From Ktedonobacteraceae bacterium (GTDB lineage: Bacteria > Chloroflexota > Ktedonobacteria > Ktedonobacterales > Ktedonobacteraceae), in contig JACDAE010000756.1 of assembly GCA_013695595.1 (NCBI GenBank), positions 1 to 33,075 on the forward strand: DNA of 33,075 bases, given 5' to 3'. Numbering within the stretch: the stretch's first letter is position 1; every line of letters begins with the position of its first letter. A program made the translations under genes and the position numbers. Shown one piece after another: positions 15,602 to 22,606 of this stretch. The notes under the pieces are model-generated. The model searched no databases. It saw only the letters and a program-made list of their open reading frames with translations, and had not been told where the DNA came from.

Positions 15602-16483
15602 TCACAATCTATCGAAATCTGTAATCTTCCAGTTATTACCAATTTTCTGCAGACTCAGCAAGACGCTATAACTCTGACCTGGACGTGTGATATTGACAAC
15701 AACCGTAAAACGCGAAAAATCGAACCCCTTATTAGGATCTGTCACAATATTTACAGCCCCGGTTGTGTACGAACGTATAGATCCATATTGCTTATCCGCA
15801 CTCTGGGCACGTTGTGTAAATGTCGCGAGTGCCGTACCCTGTATTGAACCCTCAGGCATAAGATACTGATAAGCGCTTGCGTAATCGTTACTATGAAGCG
15901 CATCATAATATTCATTTGTGACATTAATTGCATTCGTCTCTGACTGCACAATCGGGGTAACAAACTGGGAGAACGCCCACCCGCACAATCCACATGCAGC
16001 GAGGAGCAAAACGACAAGAATAGAAATAGTAATCCAGAGCCACCGATATGATTTTTTTGGCGCAGCAGGCGGCATTGGTGCAAACGGTGGGGGCTGCATT
16101 CTAGCATATTCGCCTGACGGCGTGTAGCCAACAGATTGAGCTGGCGGCATTTCCCTATTCCCCGTTCCTGAATACGTCGGCATTGGTGCTTGAGGGAGCG
16201 GTTGCCCTGATGTAAACTGGGCTTGTTGATAAAATGATGGCGGCGGGGGATAGACCAGGCCCTGGTGAGACAAAGCTTCCGCTGTTTTGTGCTGTCCTTC
16301 AACTTCAGAAGCCGATTTTAAGGCCGATGCATCTCCTGTTTCGGCAATAGATACCCTCTCCTCTTGCTTCTCATCATTTGATGGAACATAGGGAGTAGAA
16401 AATTCATAAAAGGGCGATGAAGCAGCCGCATTTTCTGCTTTTTTTTCTTCAGGATTTTCCGGTGATGGATTAGAATTTTGCAT
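15602..16483 (-). CDS. Single-pass membrane protein with NTF2-like/DUF4878-like domain
   Basis: The 293-residue product begins with ~140 residues of Pro/Gln/Glu/Ser-rich disordered sequence, then a basic stop (PKKSYRWLW) and one transmembrane helix (about 147-170). A C-terminal domain of ~110 residues lies outside the membrane: NEYYDALHSNDYASAYQYL and a final WKITDF strand are the pattern of small alpha+beta (NTF2-like/DUF4878-type) domains seen in many Gram-positive and Chloroflexota surface proteins. The function is not known. It starts 8 bases after the HTH-GAF regulator on the same strand with only a weak site, so translation is likely coupled. Confidence 0.75.
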   Translation of the reverse strand: MQNSNPSPENPEEKKAENAAASSPFYEFSTPYVPSNDEKQEERVSIAETGDASALKSASEVEGQHKTAEALSHQGLVYPPPPSFYQQAQFTSGQPLPQAPMPTYSGTGNREMPPAQSVGYTPSGEYARMQPPPFAPMPPAAPKKSYRWLWITISILVVLLLAACGLCGWAFSQFVTPIVQSETNAINVTNEYYDALHSNDYASAYQYLMPEGSIQGTALATFTQRAQSADKQYGSIRSYTTGAVNIVTDPNKGFDFSRFTVVVNITRPGQSYSVLLSLQKIGNNWKITDFDRL

Positions 16484-16491
16484 AAACTATC

Positions 16492-17760
16492 TCAACTCTG
16501 TCCAGATGATGAAATTCTATAGTGTTCTTCTTGCTCTGATCTCTGATCATTTTGTGAATATCGTTGCTCCACCTTAGTACGAGCCACCTCTTCAAACTCT
16601 AGCTCCATTTCTCTTCTCACGCGAAGCTCTGCTTCCAGACGAGAAATGTCATACTTACGTGCATATGTAAGAATACGGTTTACATATGAGCGCGTAATGT
16701 GCTCCCGTTGCTCTTTTAATTCTGGCATTGGGCGCAAGTTCAGCAGTGCATGAAGTTGAAAATCGCTTTCAGTCAGAGCTATCGCCAATAGATGAGCATA
16801 TTCAACCACAGCCTGGCATGCCATTGGATCATTAAAAAATGTTGGTTGTGCGCTAGAGACGATTAATGCGCCTGCGATACGCCCTCCACGCATGACTGGA
16901 GCCGCGCACGCACTTGCTTCATAATCATCAACCTCAACTTGCAGACGATCTCCTCCCCCTATACTATTCCATACAAGCATACGCTGCATAGTCACAGCAG
17001 CTCCTGCCAGCGTTGTACTGCCCAGGTAGGCTTTACTTTCAATATCGAACGGCCACGGCGTATTCCCGCGCATTGCGGACTCGCGTAAAGAGTGAATACC
17101 ATCATCATGAGCCTGCATAAGTCTGGCAAATGTAATAGCCATGCCTTGCCGATCACTATCTAAATGAAGGAGTGCATACTCAAAAATGGCTTGTGATACC
17201 TGCCAGAGACGTGTATCCTCTTCAACGGTTGTTGCAACGAGATCCAGAACATGACGATAAATATCCTTATTGACTTCACGGATACCCATCGTTTGCATAT
17301 CTAGAGAGCCTGGAAAGGTCTGATTGATAACATAGGAGAGGTTACCGCGATGCACAGGCAAAACATCGGGTAATTTCTTTAAATACATAGCGCGTGGCTC
17401 TGAACTTCCATTCATCCAGCGATAAATAGTGTTCTCAGCAACGTCCATTTCCCTGGCTACGCGGGTTATTTCAGCACGATCATGATGCAAAATAGTACGT
17501 AAAAAGCTGCTGAATGAGGTCTGTTTCCCCTCTACCGATCCATAGAGGAGTTGTTCCTCATTCACCTCATTGTCACCTGGAAGGACGGCTTCTCCCTCAT
17601 TGGAGCTCCACTTCCTCTCACCAGATACAGCGACGACTTCTTGCTGTTCGTCGCGCGGCTCTGAACGTTTTTGTTCAGGCACAGGAGTTTTTTTTCGTGA
17701 GCCTGGAGGACGCCCCCGCTTCCTACGGGGCAATTCAGCCGCATCTTGCCCGTTTTTCAT
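16492..17760 (-). CDS. AT-hook/HTH/GAF transcriptional regulator
   Basis: A 422-residue regulator. The N-terminus has an AT-hook-like RKRGRPPGSRKK (about residues 12-23), which binds A+T-rich minor grooves. After an acidic linker comes a helix-turn-helix (about 85-130) with ITRVAREMDVAENTIYRWMNG. Residues ~165-330 form a GAF-type sensory domain, including ASACAAPVMRGGRIAGALIVSS. The C-terminal ~80 residues are a charged helix rich in Arg and Glu, likely a coiled coil. I start at 17760 because AAGGA lies 9 bases upstream; a start at 17769 would touch that site. The ligand is unknown. Confidence 0.8.
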   Translation of the reverse strand: MKNGQDAAELPRRKRGRPPGSRKKTPVPEQKRSEPRDEQQEVVAVSGERKWSSNEGEAVLPGDNEVNEEQLLYGSVEGKQTSFSSFLRTILHHDRAEITRVAREMDVAENTIYRWMNGSSEPRAMYLKKLPDVLPVHRGNLSYVINQTFPGSLDMQTMGIREVNKDIYRHVLDLVATTVEEDTRLWQVSQAIFEYALLHLDSDRQGMAITFARLMQAHDDGIHSLRESAMRGNTPWPFDIESKAYLGSTTLAGAAVTMQRMLVWNSIGGGDRLQVEVDDYEASACAAPVMRGGRIAGALIVSSAQPTFFNDPMACQAVVEYAHLLAIALTESDFQLHALLNLRPMPELKEQREHITRSYVNRILTYARKYDISRLEAELRVRREMELEFEEVARTKVEQRYSQNDQRSEQEEHYRISSSGQS

Positions 17761-17819
17761 CGCTCTCATTCCTTACTACATTGAAAACAGCGTAACATCT
17801 ACAAGACGTTTGAATTAAC

Positions 17820-17850
17820 ATTATACCATAATGAGGTTTTGAAATCTCAA
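17820..17850 (-). promoter_or_regulatory. Promoter and palindrome of HTH-GAF gene
   Basis: On the minus strand TTGAGA (17850-17845), 19 bases, TATAAT (17825-17820), with TG one base before the hexamer. A 16-bp imperfect palindrome GAGGTTTTGAAATCTC (17833-17848) covers the -35 edge and the spacer, a position suited to repression, possibly by the gene's own HTH product. Confidence 0.55.
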
Positions 17851-17956
17851 TAATATGACATTTCAACCTTAAACTTTCATTAAAATGTTCATTTTTGTAA
17901 AGAAAAGTAAAGGGTTGTCAATCACATCTGATGTAAAAATTGATGTAAATTTTAAG

Positions 17957-18124
17957 ATATAAAAACACCCCTGGCTTGTCCTGTCATGGGCAAACCAGGG
18001 GTGTTTTAACGCAACTTACATCTTAGAATTCATCTTCACATTTCAAGCCCTCACGGGATCGATCGGCCCTTTAGACCCCTACCTCGCAAGCGTTGGTCTG
18101 TCCAATCGATATGGTTTTAATTCT
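17957..18124 (-). ncRNA. Candidate structured RNA of about 165 nt
   Basis: On the minus strand a promoter-like pair TTGATG (18160-18155), 18 bases, TAAGAT (18136-18131) is followed by no reading frame but by ordered structure. ATCGATTGG (18110-18102) pairs over 9 positions (one G-U) with CCGATCGAT (18066-18058). Inside, AGACC (18099-18095) pairs with GGTCT (18077-18073). Next comes CCC-GTGA-GGG (18057-18048), a stem capped by a GNRA tetraloop. A 13-bp terminator hairpin with TTTTTATA ends it near 17957. I do not recognise a known RNA family. A regulatory RNA or an unlinked leader are both possible. Confidence 0.5.
17961..18007 (-). terminator. 13-bp hairpin terminator
   Basis: AAAACACCCCTGG (17962-17974) and CCAGGGGTGTTTT (17995-18007) are perfect complements. 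The loop can form a further 6-bp stem (TTGTCC with GGGCAA). The T-run is better on the minus strand (TTTTTATA) than on the plus strand (TTTTAACG), so it mainly ends a minus-strand transcript, the candidate RNA. Confidence 0.8.
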
Positions 18125-18459
18125 GGTGCTATCTTATCATTTTTGACTATCAGACATCAATCGGTAAAAAGGTCACACATCATCTTCACTTTTTATTCCA
18201 TTTCAACATATATGCACAAAACAGAGCAATTAAAAGCAGCATCTTTTTCATCTCTTCTCGAAATATCTTTTCCTATTCAGCTTTTTCGCCAGTATTTCCT
18301 TATAAAGGTACTTATCAACTACATCTTGTTATACAAACATGACAAATATAAATTGATTCGTATCGCATTTATATTATACAATGTTTGTACGAAAGTACCA
18401 CAATGTCATATACGTATTGATTTTTTAAATGGCAACATGTAATATGTTCCTCACGAGGA
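18125..18459. other. A+T-rich gene-free stretch
   Basis: No gene is supported. A 99-codon plus-strand frame (18143-18442) is A+T-rich, has no ribosome site and looks like chance. The candidate RNA promoter lies at the left end, and a short palindrome TTCCTC-AC-GAGGAA (18447-18460) at the right end. Confidence 0.45.
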
Positions 18460-18504
18460 AGAGTATTTCTCACCTTCACAGTAAAGGTTATCAAAAAATA
18501 CTCT
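18447..18504 (+). promoter_or_regulatory. Structured leader of methyltransferase gene
   Basis: TTCCTC-AC-GAGGAA (18447-18460) is directly followed by a longer hairpin. AGAGTATTT (18460-18468) pairs with AAATACTCT (18496-18504), and inside it ACCTT (18472-18476) pairs with AAGGT (18484-18488). There is no T-tract, so it is not a simple terminator. The first palindrome shares its last base with the second stem, so the two structures may compete. The ribosome site GGAAGGA follows, 13 bases from the ATG, farther than usual. Confidence 0.4.
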
Positions 18505-18537
18505 CCATTACTTGTCTGGAAGGAATTATTCGGTGTT

Positions 18538-19470
18538 ATGGCAGTAAACAATGTAGTGCACGTTAACGAGTGTGGACTTCCCCTTAATGCTATCAATTGG
18601 CTGGAAACACATCATCAAAGTAAAGCTTTCGAGCGCAAACAGATGATTCATGATTTACAACTCCAGCATGGAAGCTTTGTCGTTGATGCGGGTTGCGGCC
18701 CCGGTCTATGGACTCCACTTCTCGCTCAAGCAATCGGGCAAGAGGGCCATATTCTCGGTGTGGATATCTCACCGGAAGCTCTGGTTACCGCCCAACGCAG
18801 AAGCGTACATCGCTCATATCGTCGACAGGTACAATATAAACGTGCATATCTGGAAAACTTACCCATTGAATATGGGGCGGCTGACACAATTTTTAGCGCA
18901 AATGTTAGCCAGTATCTTTCCGATCCAGTTGCTACATTCGCTGCCATGGGCCGCTATCTGACTCCGGGGGGACGCCTCATTATCAAGGATATCGATTTTG
19001 GCACCATGCGCTTCCAGGCGGTCGATCCTTCTCTACAGTCGCACGTGTTTCACGCCAGAGAAAAATGGGAAAAGGAACGTATAGAGCAAGGATATTCCTT
19101 TGAAGATAGCTGGGTCGGTTCAAAGCTCGCTGGCTACCTGCGTGCCGCTGGCTACGAAGATGTACAGGAAAAAACATATCATGTTGTACGCCGTTTTCCT
19201 CTCCCTCTCAACTTTCGCAATTATGTTCAGGGTATAGCAGAATGGTTCGTCTGTGAAGGCGCTCCATTCCTTGCAAATGAAGATGTAACAAAATGGTTAC
19301 AATGTTTTTTCTCCCCAACAGAGAATGTTTTTAACATGGATACCTTCCTTTTTGAGGAAACTGAGTTTGTGGTGAGTGGCTCCTGGCACGCTCCAACCTC
19401 ACGCTTCTATATAGATATGCCAAAAGAGGTAGCTTCTCTGGAGGAATCTCTTCTGGTTGTTCCCGTCTAA
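18538..19470 (+). CDS. Class I SAM-dependent methyltransferase
   Basis: A 310-residue methyltransferase of the UbiE/type-11 Rossmann group. Motif I is D50-A-G-C-G-P-G56 preceded by FVV; the acidic end of strand 2 is in ILGVDIS; motif IV ADTIFSANVSQYL and the post-motif strand GGRLIIKDIDF follow. The first ~45 residues are a helical cap. The C-terminal ~130 residues (from about 180) have no motif I recognise and would shape the acceptor site. The methyl acceptor is unknown; the gene is a single transcription unit. The start is the only nearby ATG, though the ribosome site is 13 bases away. Confidence 0.87.
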   Translation: MAVNNVVHVNECGLPLNAINWLETHHQSKAFERKQMIHDLQLQHGSFVVDAGCGPGLWTPLLAQAIGQEGHILGVDISPEALVTAQRRSVHRSYRRQVQYKRAYLENLPIEYGAADTIFSANVSQYLSDPVATFAAMGRYLTPGGRLIIKDIDFGTMRFQAVDPSLQSHVFHAREKWEKERIEQGYSFEDSWVGSKLAGYLRAAGYEDVQEKTYHVVRRFPLPLNFRNYVQGIAEWFVCEGAPFLANEDVTKWLQCFFSPTENVFNMDTFLFEETEFVVSGSWHAPTSRFYIDMPKEVASLEESLLVVPV

Positions 19471-19483
19471 CTTCGTAGAGCAA

Positions 19484-19568
19484 GAAAAAAAGAGAGGTCC
19501 ACACCTGGGTACCATCCGCTTCTTATTGCGCCCATGCGGATGTACCCAGGTGCGGGCCTCTCTTTTTC
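19484..19568. terminator. Very long bidirectional hairpin terminator
   Basis: AGAGAGG (19491-19497) pairs with CCTCTCT (19557-19563), and the stem continues inward through CACCTGGGTAC/GTACCCAGGTG and ATCCGC/GCGGAT with few mismatches and one bulge, closing on a 16-base loop. A T-tract lies on the right and an A-run, a T-tract for the minus strand, on the left. It separates two converging genes. Confidence 0.88.
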
Positions 19569-19730
19569 AGGATAAAAAAAACAGAATGTCTATGACAAAC
19601 ATTCTGCAAAAATAATAGCTAGAAAATCGATAATTACCTCTTAACCTCAACGTATTCCCCGCCCTCCACAGCTCTATTTACGAACTCATACAAATAGCAG
19701 TCATAAATTATACACATTCTTTGCCAGATG

Positions 19731-19961
19731 TTAGCGACCACCATTGAGTTGATCTGCAATCATCGCAATGGCGACATCACCAACAAGCGAGTGTAACTGA
19801 TTGTGAAGCTGCCCCATGTTTTCCATACGAGCCGTAATAAAATCGTGTTGCGAGGTACCATACGAAAGACCTGAAAGGCCTCGCTGTGCGGCTTCGTACT
19901 CCGCACTAATCTGTGATAACAAACGGGCAACTTCACTACGTTGTTCATTCGCTCCGAGCAT
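19731..19961 (-). CDS. Small helical protein, function unknown
   Basis: A 76-residue soluble protein I cannot place in a family. It is predicted to be largely helical: an N-terminal amphipathic helix (SEVARLLSQISAEYEAAQRG), a short Gly/Ser loop, and a second amphipathic stretch (ARMENMGQLHNQLHSLVGDVAIAMI). There is no signal peptide or membrane segment. AGGAAGGA lies 8 bases before the start, so it is well supported as a gene. The two-helix layout suits a small oligomeric or adaptor protein, but that is inference. Confidence 0.7.
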   Translation of the reverse strand: MLGANEQRSEVARLLSQISAEYEAAQRGLSGLSYGTSQHDFITARMENMGQLHNQLHSLVGDVAIAMIADQLNGGR

Positions 19962-20464
19962 GATCTTTTTCCTTCCTGATTGTAGCGCCTGTGAGCCGAA
20001 ACATATTTTTTACGTTAATATATATGACTAACAAGATGTAAATACAATGTATATCGTTTGTAAAACACGATGTACAATACACACTCCTAGTATGCACGAA
20101 AATGTATGACTTTGTCTAGTAGTTATCACCCCTTTTCTAAAAAACTTGTATTTTTCACACAATTTTTACATGTTATTGCAATGTATCAACATCAATAAAC
20201 ATTTTATTTGCACGTATCACGCTCATCCAGGGTATTTTCTCGCGCTCTCCAATTCCTCTCAACCATCTTTGCTTCATCTGCAATACTGCTTCCAAGTAGT
20301 ACTTCCGGGGTGATCCGACTTCTCTCGCGTTGTACTCCCTACTTATAGAGACTGGATTTACCCTCATCAATAAAATATCTTTTTATGAATTTGTCGCAAA
20401 AAGTAAAAATTTGCTTGCTCAGGTTTATTTTTGTTGTTTTTCCCTTCATTTCTTTCCTCCGATA
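19962..20464. other. A+T-rich gene-free stretch
   Basis: No gene is supported. A 65-codon minus frame at 20173-20370 has no ribosome site. The left part holds a candidate promoter for the 76-aa gene (20019-20047); the rest up to the MsmX-type gene's promoter shows nothing I can name. Confidence 0.45.
20019..20047 (-). promoter_or_regulatory. Possible promoter of 76-aa gene
   Basis: On the minus strand TTGTAT (20047-20042), 17 bases, TATATA (20024-20019). Both hexamers are imperfect in an A+T-rich stretch, so this is only a suggestion. Confidence 0.3.
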
Positions 20465-20473
20465 TGGTATACT
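20465..20473 (+). promoter_or_regulatory. Extended -10 promoter of ABC ATPase gene
   Basis: TGGTATACT (20465-20473) is an extended -10. The -35 at 17 bases (TTCATT, 20445-20450) is weak. It would give a 5' leader of about 180 bases. Confidence 0.5.
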
Positions 20474-20552
20474 CCCTTTAGCGTCAGTTCAGCGCTTGCT
20501 TAAATATTGCACAGCCTGTAACGCGACGCGAAGAGGCCGCATTGTCTCCCCT

Positions 20553-20634
20553 CTGACATGTGAGTCAGTTGCAATGTTGGCACCAAGCAATTGCTTCATC
20601 TATTGTTGAAGGGTAACGGGAATGAACCCGTTAC
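20553..20634 (+). promoter_or_regulatory. Three-hairpin leader before ABC ATPase gene
   Basis: Within the ~180-base leader three successive stems are visible: CTGAC/GTCAG (20553-20568); GCAAT..TTGG/CCAA..ATTGC (20571-20594); and the perfect GTAACGGG/CCCGTTAC (20613-20634) with a 6-base loop, ending 7 bases before the ribosome site AAAAGGAG (20642-20649). No T-tract is present, so control at translation or mRNA stability is more likely than attenuation. Confidence 0.45.
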
Positions 20635-20658
20635 AGAAGCGAAAAGGAGTAGTCCTTC

Positions 20659-21768
20659 ATGGCACGTGTCCAATTTGAGCATATCTACAAACGCTTCGGT
20701 AAAGTCGATGTCGTTCATGATGTCAGCATTGACATCAAAGACAAAGAATTTCTCGTCCTGGTCGGCCCCTCTGGCTGTGGGAAAAGTACCTGCCTACGCA
20801 TGGTTGCCGGGCTTGAAGAACCCAGCGAAGGTGAGATCTATATCGGCGATCGCCTGGTAAACGGCGTCGACCCTAAAGACCGCGATATCGCAATGGTCTT
20901 CCAGAACTACGCCCTTTACCCACACATGACCGTTTTCGATAACATGGCCTTCGGCTTGAAACTACGTCACTTCCAGAAAAATGATATCAAGAAACGTGTG
21001 GAAGAAGCCGCTGGTATCCTCGGTCTGGAGCAGTTACTCAAGCGTAAACCGAAAGAACTTTCCGGTGGTCAGCGCCAGCGCGTGGCTCTTGGTCGCGCCA
21101 TCGTGCGTGAAGCTCAGGTCTTCTTGATGGACGAGCCTCTCTCCAATCTGGATGCCAAACTACGCGTTGCTACACGCGCAGAAATTATTAAACTACATCA
21201 ACGCATTCAAACAACCGTTGTATATGTCACACACGACCAGGTTGAAGCCATGACCATGGGTGACCGGATCGCTGTTCTCAACGGTGGCATCATTCAACAA
21301 CTTGGTGCACCACAGGAACTCTACGATCATCCTTCTAATATCTTTGTGGCTGGCTTTATTGGCTCACCTGCCATGAACTTCTTCCCCGGTGCCCGTATTG
21401 CCAGCGATGGAGATCTCACCAAAGTAGTACTCGAAGGCATCGGACAGGTTGCCGTTCCCCCACTTTTCGTGGAACGTGCTCGTGCCGCTGGCAATAAAAA
21501 CATTACCTTTGGCGTTCGCCCGGTCCATCTGGAAGATGCAGCTCTCGTTAACCGTAACGGTTCTACACCTTCGACTATCGATGCGGTCGTTGACGTTGTT
21601 GAAAATCTGGGTAACGAACTGCAGGTCTACTTCAACACTGGTGGCCATAACGCAGTTGCTACTCTTAACCCTCGCTCTCAAGTATCTGCCGGCGATAAAG
21701 TTCGCCTCTTCGTTGATAGCGATCAGATCCACCTCTTCGATTCGGATACTGGCGAAGCTATCTTCTAA
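20659..21768 (+). CDS. MsmX/UgpC-type sugar ABC transporter ATPase
   Basis: A 369-residue ATPase subunit of CUT1-family carbohydrate importers, working on the cytoplasmic face with permeases and a binding protein. Walker A is GPSGCGKST (36-44), the Q-loop is in VFQNYALYPH, the signature is LSGGQRQR (about 134), Walker B is VFLMDEP, and the switch histidine is in VTHDQ. The C-terminal ~120 residues form the OB/TOBE regulatory domain of the MalK group (FGVRPVHLED). No permease or binding protein is adjacent, so it probably serves several sugar transporters in trans, as MsmX does in Bacillus. A long structured leader precedes it. Confidence 0.93.
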   Translation: MARVQFEHIYKRFGKVDVVHDVSIDIKDKEFLVLVGPSGCGKSTCLRMVAGLEEPSEGEIYIGDRLVNGVDPKDRDIAMVFQNYALYPHMTVFDNMAFGLKLRHFQKNDIKKRVEEAAGILGLEQLLKRKPKELSGGQRQRVALGRAIVREAQVFLMDEPLSNLDAKLRVATRAEIIKLHQRIQTTVVYVTHDQVEAMTMGDRIAVLNGGIIQQLGAPQELYDHPSNIFVAGFIGSPAMNFFPGARIASDGDLTKVVLEGIGQVAVPPLFVERARAAGNKNITFGVRPVHLEDAALVNRNGSTPSTIDAVVDVVENLGNELQVYFNTGGHNAVATLNPRSQVSAGDKVRLFVDSDQIHLFDSDTGEAIF

Positions 21769-21785
21769 ATACCAATGTTTGTCAA

Positions 21786-21832
21786 ATATCCTGCAAGCGG
21801 GAGGAGTACCGTTGCAGGATATTTTTTATTTT
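21786..21832 (+). terminator. Terminator after ABC ATPase gene
   Basis: ATATCCTGCAA (21786-21796) pairs exactly with TTGCAGGATAT (21812-21822), loop 15 bases, followed by a T-rich tract TTTTTATTTT. Confidence 0.9.
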
Positions 21833-21972
21833 ACAATGTATCTACTTTGTTAACAGAAATGTTATCTTTTTGCAACATGGTCCTCTGTCAACCTTCATTG
21901 TGCCCCTACGCCAAAGGGGCACACGATTTTCTATCAATCCAGTCCTCCAAAAAGGTCCGATGGCGTTTTGCA

Positions 21973-22001
21973 GAGCAGTACCTTGACATTTTCCATTCTC
22001 C
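21973..22001 (+). promoter_or_regulatory. Perfect consensus sigma-70-type promoter
   Basis: TTGACA (21973-21978), exactly 17 bases, TATAAT (21996-22001). Both hexamers match the consensus fully, the only such case in the window. Transcription would start near 22008. Confidence 0.9.
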
Positions 22002-22022
22002 GATTTATAATTCGTACAACAC

Positions 22023-22044
22023 ATACGTACAAAATCGTACGTAT
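22023..22044. promoter_or_regulatory. CGTAC palindrome, likely operator
   Basis: ATACGTAC (22023-22030) and GTACGTAT (22037-22044) are perfect 8-bp arms with a 6-base centre, at about +15 to +36 of the consensus promoter. A third CGTAC lies at 22013-22017, close to the start point. Position and symmetry suit a repressor site. Confidence 0.6.
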
Positions 22045-22065
22045 CATTAGAGAAAGAGGAAACAT

Positions 22066-22551
22066 ATGCCATATAGTAGAGGCTATCTGCTAGGGCGACT
22101 GCTGGTTCGCCTGGGACAACTGGAAGCGCTGGAAGCACCTGTCGAGCAAATATATCAGCAAGCTATCACAACTCCTCCACCGGTGTTTGCAAAAGCACTC
22201 GCTTCATTGATTGAGGCAGGAAAAGAGGAATCAATACGGGAGATGCTGAGGCTTTTACCAATTAATGCATTTGACGGCGGCCTTAACTGGCGTGAACGTG
22301 GTGCGTTCGCCCTTGGCTTCTCTCATGAACGAGCGGGCTATACAGCACCTCTAGAAGAGGATTCCGAGGGGAGTGACCAGGAAGGAGATCTGAGCGACCG
22401 CTATGAGTTTCGCATCGAGCAAGGTTTGAAAGAATGGATCAAAAATAATGGCGGCGGCGCGTTTGTACGGACAGTGTTACGTACAGAACAGGCTAAGCAA
22501 CGGCAGCAACCCGATGATGCAACTCCTCAAACACAGCCCTTCGCTTCATGA
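22066..22551 (+). CDS. Standalone Cas8c (Csd1) C-terminal-like protein
   Basis: A 161-residue protein. Its first ~90 residues recall the C-terminal region of the type I-C CRISPR protein Cas8c/Csd1: YLLGRL (7-12) opening a long helix, a TTPPPVF segment (35-41), and GAFALGFSHERA (79-90), where Csd1 proteins typically have a G-x-FALGYYHQR-like end. In type I-C systems this part of cas8c is also made alone as the Cas11c small subunit. Residues ~95-161 are acidic then Gln-rich and are not part of that match. AGAGGAAAC precedes the ATG. No other cas gene or array is in the window. Homology is from memory of the family, so a diverged helical protein of other function is possible. Confidence 0.55.
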   Translation: MPYSRGYLLGRLLVRLGQLEALEAPVEQIYQQAITTPPPVFAKALASLIEAGKEESIREMLRLLPINAFDGGLNWRERGAFALGFSHERAGYTAPLEEDSEGSDQEGDLSDRYEFRIEQGLKEWIKNNGGGAFVRTVLRTEQAKQRQQPDDATPQTQPFAS

Positions 22552-22559
22552 TAGCAAGG

Positions 22560-22606
22560 CTATTAGAGGGTGAAATACTGGCTTGAGTATCTCATCCCTC
22601 TAATAG
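22560..22606. repeat. Inverted repeat between convergent genes
   Basis: CTATTAGAGGG (22560-22570) and CCCTCTAATAG (22596-22606) are perfect 11-bp arms. The loop holds further pairs (TGA/TCA and ATACT/AGTAT). It spans the SDR stop codon and has no T-tract on either side. Confidence 0.5.

Noticed and set aside
18143-18442. 99-codon plus-strand frame
   Set aside because: Very A+T-rich, Ile/Tyr/Lys/Phe composition of random A+T DNA, no ribosome site.
20173-20370. 65-codon minus-strand frame
   Set aside because: No ribosome site or promoter, no family resemblance.
20385-20609. 74-codon frame before the ABC ATPase
   Set aside because: Covers the promoter and the hairpins of the leader; no ribosome site.
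22023-22044. CGTAC repeats as a mini CRISPR array
   Set aside because: The units are 5-8 bases and palindromic, with irregular spacing; no repeat-spacer pattern exists anywhere in the window.
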